Source of the DNA: Paenibacillus flagellatus
GTDB taxonomy: Bacteria; Bacillota; Bacilli; Paenibacillales; NBRC-103111
Direction: 5' to 3'
Assembly (NCBI RefSeq): GCF_003217775.1
Contig: NZ_QJVJ01000001.1
Span: 496,001-560,000 of the forward strand
DNA length: 64,000 nt
Below, in pieces: positions 60,953 through 64,000 of the stretch (positions are counted from its first letter, which is position 1; each line of letters opens with the position of its first letter). Position numbers and translations under genes: made by a program. Under the pieces are notes generated by a model that saw nothing but the letters and a program-made list of their open reading frames with translations, had not been told where the DNA came from and did not search any database.

Positions 60953-62143
60953 ATGAACGTTCGCCATGGCGCGACCGGTCGATTGCGTTTGCGGGGATGC
61001 GCCGCCCCGCTGCTCGCCGTCCTGGTGGCGATTGTAGGCGCGGGATGCGCGGAAGGCCGCCCGGAGAGCCTGCTCCGGGTACAGACGGCGGAGCAGATCG
61101 CGGCGCGGGAGCGAAGCGCGGCGGCGGAGGAAGGGCCTGCGGCTCCGGCCGCGGGAACGGCTTCATCCGCGGCCGCGGATGATAGCGGTTACAAGCGGGA
61201 GGCGACCGCGAGCGATTCGGGCGTGCCGGCGGCGGACAAGCCGGCCGGCTCCGGCGGGACGGCGCCCGCGAGCGCGGAGCCGGCTGCGGCAGGCGGCGAC
61301 GGTGCGCCAGCGGGGCGCGCGGCGGCGGCTGGCGGCGGCGGGGCGCCAGCGGGGAGCGCGGCGGCGGCAGGCGGCGACGGGGCGCCAGCGGGGGCCGGGA
61401 GCGCGCCGGTGGCCGCGCCCGCCGCCGAGCCGGCCGCGCAAGCGGCGGCGGCCGACACGGGGGCGAGGCGTCCGCCGAAGAAGCCGGCCTTTTCGATCCC
61501 CGTCCTCAACTACCACAGCATCGGCGTCGAGCCGGACAACAACGCCGTTCTCGACCCGAAGAAGCTGGAGGAGCAGATGGCGTACTTGGCCGACAACGGC
61601 TATACGACGCTGACGCTCGGACAGTTCGTCGACATCTGGGACGGCAAGGCGGAGGCGCCGGACAAGGCGGTGCTGCTGACGTTCGACGACGGCTACGCGG
61701 ACAATTATACGGAAGCAATGCCGATTCTCGCCAAGCACGGGTTCCGCGCGACGATGTTCGTCTCCCCGGGCATGGTCGGCCAGGACGGCTATTACGCCGA
61801 CTGGGATCAAATCCGCGCCATGCGCGACGCAGGCTGGGACATCCAGCCGCACGGCATGACGCATCCGTATTTGCACAAGCTGCCGGCGGAGGAGCAGCGC
61901 AAGGAGATCGCCGGCTCGATCGAGGCGCTGAAGCGGGAGACCGGCATCGACGCCGTCGCGTTCTGCTATCCGTACGGCATGCGCAACAAAGAAACGCTCA
62001 AGCTGCTCGCCGAGTACGGCGTCCGGTTCGCGTTCACGATCGATCAGGGAAAAACCGAGCCGTCCCAGCAGCCGCTTCAGCTCAAACGGCTGTTCGTCGG
62101 CGGCAAGGACAGCTTGCAGACGTTCGTCAAGAAGCTGCAATAG
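60953..62143 (+). CDS. polysaccharide deacetylase lipoprotein
   Basis: The 396-aa lipoprotein has a signal peptide with lipobox VGAGC (Cys32). A long Ala/Gly/Pro-rich linker with a near-repeat of AAAGGDGAPAG (about 100-165) follows. Then comes a NodB-fold deacetylase domain: FSIPVLNYHSIG, the metal and catalytic aspartates in VLLTFDDGYADN (near residue 242), the histidine pair in QPHGMTHPYLHKL (near 300), and AFCYPYGMRN. It should remove acetyl groups from peptidoglycan or another wall glycan outside the membrane. The ATG at 60953 was chosen because the lipoprotein signal starts there; several upstream ATGs are possible. Confidence 0.9.
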   Translation: MNVRHGATGRLRLRGCAAPLLAVLVAIVGAGCAEGRPESLLRVQTAEQIAARERSAAAEEGPAAPAAGTASSAAADDSGYKREATASDSGVPAADKPAGSGGTAPASAEPAAAGGDGAPAGRAAAAGGGGAPAGSAAAAGGDGAPAGAGSAPVAAPAAEPAAQAAAADTGARRPPKKPAFSIPVLNYHSIGVEPDNNAVLDPKKLEEQMAYLADNGYTTLTLGQFVDIWDGKAEAPDKAVLLTFDDGYADNYTEAMPILAKHGFRATMFVSPGMVGQDGYYADWDQIRAMRDAGWDIQPHGMTHPYLHKLPAEEQRKEIAGSIEALKRETGIDAVAFCYPYGMRNKETLKLLAEYGVRFAFTIDQGKTEPSQQPLQLKRLFVGGKDSLQTFVKKLQ

Positions 62144-62150
62144 CCGGCTT

Positions 62151-62336
62151 CATTGGATTTTATCCAATGAAGCAGAGTCGCGGAGACGGCTCAGCGTCTC
62201 GCCATTGGATGTTGTCCAACCGATTTCGCCGAATCGGCCGAAAAGGGCCGATCGAAGCCGATTTCATTGGACAATATCCAATGAGGCGCGTTCTCCTCGC
62301 CCGGGCCGCGCTCATCTGTTGGATCCAATCCAACAG
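62151..62336. repeat. array of four TTGGA-N5-TCCAA palindromes
   Basis: Copies start (TTGGA) at 62153, 62205, 62267 and 62319. Their centres read TTTTA, TGTTG, CAATA and TCCAA. Three have longer arms (CATTGGA/TCCAATG twice, CTGTTGGAT/ATCCAACAG). Start-to-start distances are 52, 62 and 52 bp, close to five, six and five helical turns. They fill the gap between the deacetylase gene and the shared terminator. Confidence 0.8.
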
Positions 62337-62396
62337 GACGAGCCGGCGCCGGCCGCCGATCGGCTGTCCGCAGCCCGAAGCCCCGTCTTCGCGCAA

Positions 62397-62441
62397 AAAT
62401 AAGGACGTCCACCCCCCAACGGGGAACGGACGTCCTTATTT
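62397..62441. terminator. bidirectional terminator, 14-bp perfect stem
   Basis: AAATAAGGACGTCC pairs with GGACGTCCTTATTT over 17 bases. Plus and minus strands each have short A/T tracts. The right arm contains the stop codon of the solute-binding protein gene (62436). Confidence 0.8.
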
Positions 62442-63797
62442 GCGTCGACGGTGCTCCGTCATCCGCTTCTCCATCTGCAGGATCGCCGCTTCCGGCGAGC
62501 TCGCGTTCTTGATCGCCTTGAACGCCTCGAACTCCGCGATTTCCCGCAAGTCGCGGAAATCGTCGGAGAAGTAGACCGGCTTCGCCTCCTCCGCCAAACG
62601 GACGAAAAACCGCCGCGTCCGCTGTCCGGCGAAAAACGGCTGCGGCTCGTCGTACATCGGATCGTCGTACGCCTCCTTGAGCGCCGGGAACAAGTACGCG
62701 CGGCGGAACATGTTGTTCACCGTCTCGGCTTCGCCGAGCATGTAGTCGATGAACGCCCACGCCGCGCGCTTGTTCGTCGACAGCCGCGACACGCCGAGGT
62801 ACGAGCCGCCGGCCTCCGCCGCCCGGGAGCCGCCCGGCCGCCACGCCGGCATTTTCGCCACGCCCCACAGGCCCGAGCTGTCCGGCGCGACCTCCTGCAG
62901 CGTCCCGCCCATCCAGACGGCCTCCAGGACGGTGGCGACGTAGCCCTTTTGCAGCGCCTCGTTGTACGGACGCGTCCCCGGCTCCGCGCTGAGCGTAATG
63001 CCGGAGTCGTTCATCTCGATCAGCTTCTTGAGCGCCGACAGCGCGAGCGGGCTGTTGATCGTCACCCGGTTGGCCTTGTCGAGATAAAGCGTTCCTTCCT
63101 GCGACAGCATATATTCGAACATCGTCGTTATGCCGACGCCCGATTCGAGCGGCAGCGCATTCATGTACGCGCCGGTTTTTTCCTTGATGATTTTGCCGAC
63201 CCGCAAATAATCGTCCCATGTCGCCAGCAGCTCGGAGACGCCGTCCGGATCGGACGGAAAGCCCGCCCGCTCGAACACGTCCCGCCGATAAAACAGCCCG
63301 ACCGGTCCCGAATCCCACGGCATCGCGTAATACTTCCCGTCGCGGGTCACGTCGGGCCATTTCGTGTCGACGATTTTGCGCCGGTTCGGCCGGATCATTG
63401 AGGTCAAGTCGTGCAGCGCCCCGATCTCGATATATTGCCCGACGTACGGCTCGGGAATCGCGGCGACGTCCGGGGCACCCGTATTCGACGCGTTGGCGAG
63501 CAAAAACCGCTTGTACGCGTCGTCGTTCGACAGCATGACCGTGTGCACCCGGACGTTCGGGTATTTGCGGAGGAAGCCGTCGATTTCCGGCATCATTGCC
63601 TTCATGGCGTGCTCCCACGCCCAGACGGTAATATCGCCGCCGATATCGCCGGCGTCGCCCGCTTCCGTCCGGTCGCCCCGCTCCGCGGAAGGGCCGGGAT
63701 TCGCGGAACGATCGCCGCCCGCCCACGCGGCGAACACGATGACGAGCGCGAGCGCCGCCGTCGCCAGCACGGCCGTTCTCCGTTTGATCCGCGACAT
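62436..63797 (-). CDS. sugar ABC transporter solute-binding protein
   Basis: A 453-aa extracellular solute-binding protein of the family 1 (MalE-like) type. The N-terminus is a single hydrophobic segment (AVLATAALALVIVFAAWAGG) with no lipobox cysteine, so it may be anchored by this helix or secreted. Next come DITVWAWEHAMKAMMPEIDGF, the ligand-lobe strand GAPDVAAIPEPYVG, YYAMPWDSGPVGLFYRRDVF and AAWAFIDYMLG. It should bind an oligosaccharide for the permease whose gene lies directly upstream (22 bp). GGGAGGGA precedes the ATG. Confidence 0.88.
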   Translation of the reverse strand: MSRIKRRTAVLATAALALVIVFAAWAGGDRSANPGPSAERGDRTEAGDAGDIGGDITVWAWEHAMKAMMPEIDGFLRKYPNVRVHTVMLSNDDAYKRFLLANASNTGAPDVAAIPEPYVGQYIEIGALHDLTSMIRPNRRKIVDTKWPDVTRDGKYYAMPWDSGPVGLFYRRDVFERAGFPSDPDGVSELLATWDDYLRVGKIIKEKTGAYMNALPLESGVGITTMFEYMLSQEGTLYLDKANRVTINSPLALSALKKLIEMNDSGITLSAEPGTRPYNEALQKGYVATVLEAVWMGGTLQEVAPDSSGLWGVAKMPAWRPGGSRAAEAGGSYLGVSRLSTNKRAAWAFIDYMLGEAETVNNMFRRAYLFPALKEAYDDPMYDEPQPFFAGQRTRRFFVRLAEEAKPVYFSDDFRDLREIAEFEAFKAIKNASSPEAAILQMEKRMTEHRRRK

Positions 63798-63819
63798 GCG
63801 ATCCCTCCCGTTGCCGAGG

Positions 63820-64000
63820 TTATTTCGATCCGGTCAAAGCGATCCCTTGAATGAACGAACGTTGGAAGATGAGGAAAATGACGAGCATCGGCCAAACCGC
63901 AAGCAGCGTGCCGGCCATCAGGACCGGATAGTTCGTCGTATGCTCCCCGCGCAGCAGCGACAATCCGACGGACAGCGGCAGCTTGTCGGGGGAATTATTG
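63820..64000 (-). CDS. carbohydrate ABC transporter permease, C-terminal part (cut by window)
   Basis: About 59 C-terminal codons of a MalG/UgpE-type permease: LPLSVGLSLLRGEHTTNYPV, then LMAGTLLAVWPMLVIFLIF and the typical end QRSFIQGIALTGSK before TAA. The 5' part lies beyond the right edge. It is encoded directly upstream of the solute-binding protein gene and belongs to the same importer. Confidence 0.85.
   Translation of the reverse strand, partial: NNSPDKLPLSVGLSLLRGEHTTNYPVLMAGTLLAVWPMLVIFLIFQRSFIQGIALTGSK

Overview
The window is GC-rich Firmicute DNA and most resembles a spore-forming member of the Paenibacillaceae such as Paenibacillus or Cohnella. The support is a gerA-type spore germination operon, a PrkA-type kinase, surface proteins with SLH domains, a YesM/YesN two-component system beside an LplB/LplC/lipoprotein importer, and AGGAGG-type ribosome binding sites. 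No rRNA, tRNA, CRISPR array, prophage or intact insertion sequence was seen. The taxonomic statement is inference from gene content, not from a marker gene.

Layout. 1-1531: a cut C39/BtrH-like gene behind an ECF-type sigma factor. 1758-2490: an AT-rich acetyltransferase gene bracketed by a 12-bp direct repeat. 2573-6669: a His/Tyr-rich small protein, an SLH-GH18 protein, a DUF3298 protein, a small Cys-rich protein under a cyclic-di-GMP-I riboswitch, and a methyltransferase. 6764-11042: dapA with a divergent LysR regulator, then glpQ, glpP and a HAD phosphatase. 11228-13575: a WYL regulator, an SDR and a pentapeptide protein. 13703-27241: a carbohydrate locus with a 1372-aa heparinase II/III-type lyase, a stretch of decayed gene fragments (17.8-20.1 kb), and a YesN/YesM-LplC-LplB-LipO import and sensing cluster. 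27.5-27.9 kb holds two more fragments. 28065-35801 encodes a 2578-aa repetitive surface protein. 36.0-44.7 kb is a redox and stress region with two TetR regulators, an ECF41-type sigma factor with its accessory oxidoreductase, and small membrane proteins. 44802-46541 is an unusual agr-like peptide signalling operon. 46.8-49.3 kb encodes a glutamine synthetase coupled to a KamA-type radical SAM enzyme. 49.6-52.8 kb encodes a double-kinase hybrid sensor. 52.8-57.7 kb is the germination operon. 57.9-64 kb holds prkA, a DUF2161 protein, a polysaccharide deacetylase lipoprotein, a phased palindrome array, and the start of a sugar ABC importer.

Most notable: the agr-like operon has AgrB, a 40-aa AgrD-type peptide that lacks cysteine, a kinase-less membrane protein and a LytTR regulator without a receiver domain. 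It looks like a hybrid of agr quorum sensing and the streptococcal LytTR-plus-membrane-protein systems. Other strong leads are the riboswitch-controlled Cys-rich protein, the ECF41 locus with a near-consensus promoter, the TTGGA-N5-TCCAA array spaced by 52/62/52 bp, and the cassette-like acetyltransferase unit.

Limits: all assignments come from reading the sequence and remembered family motifs. No database search, structure prediction or gene-finder score was available. Several starts are uncertain, and this is said where it applies.
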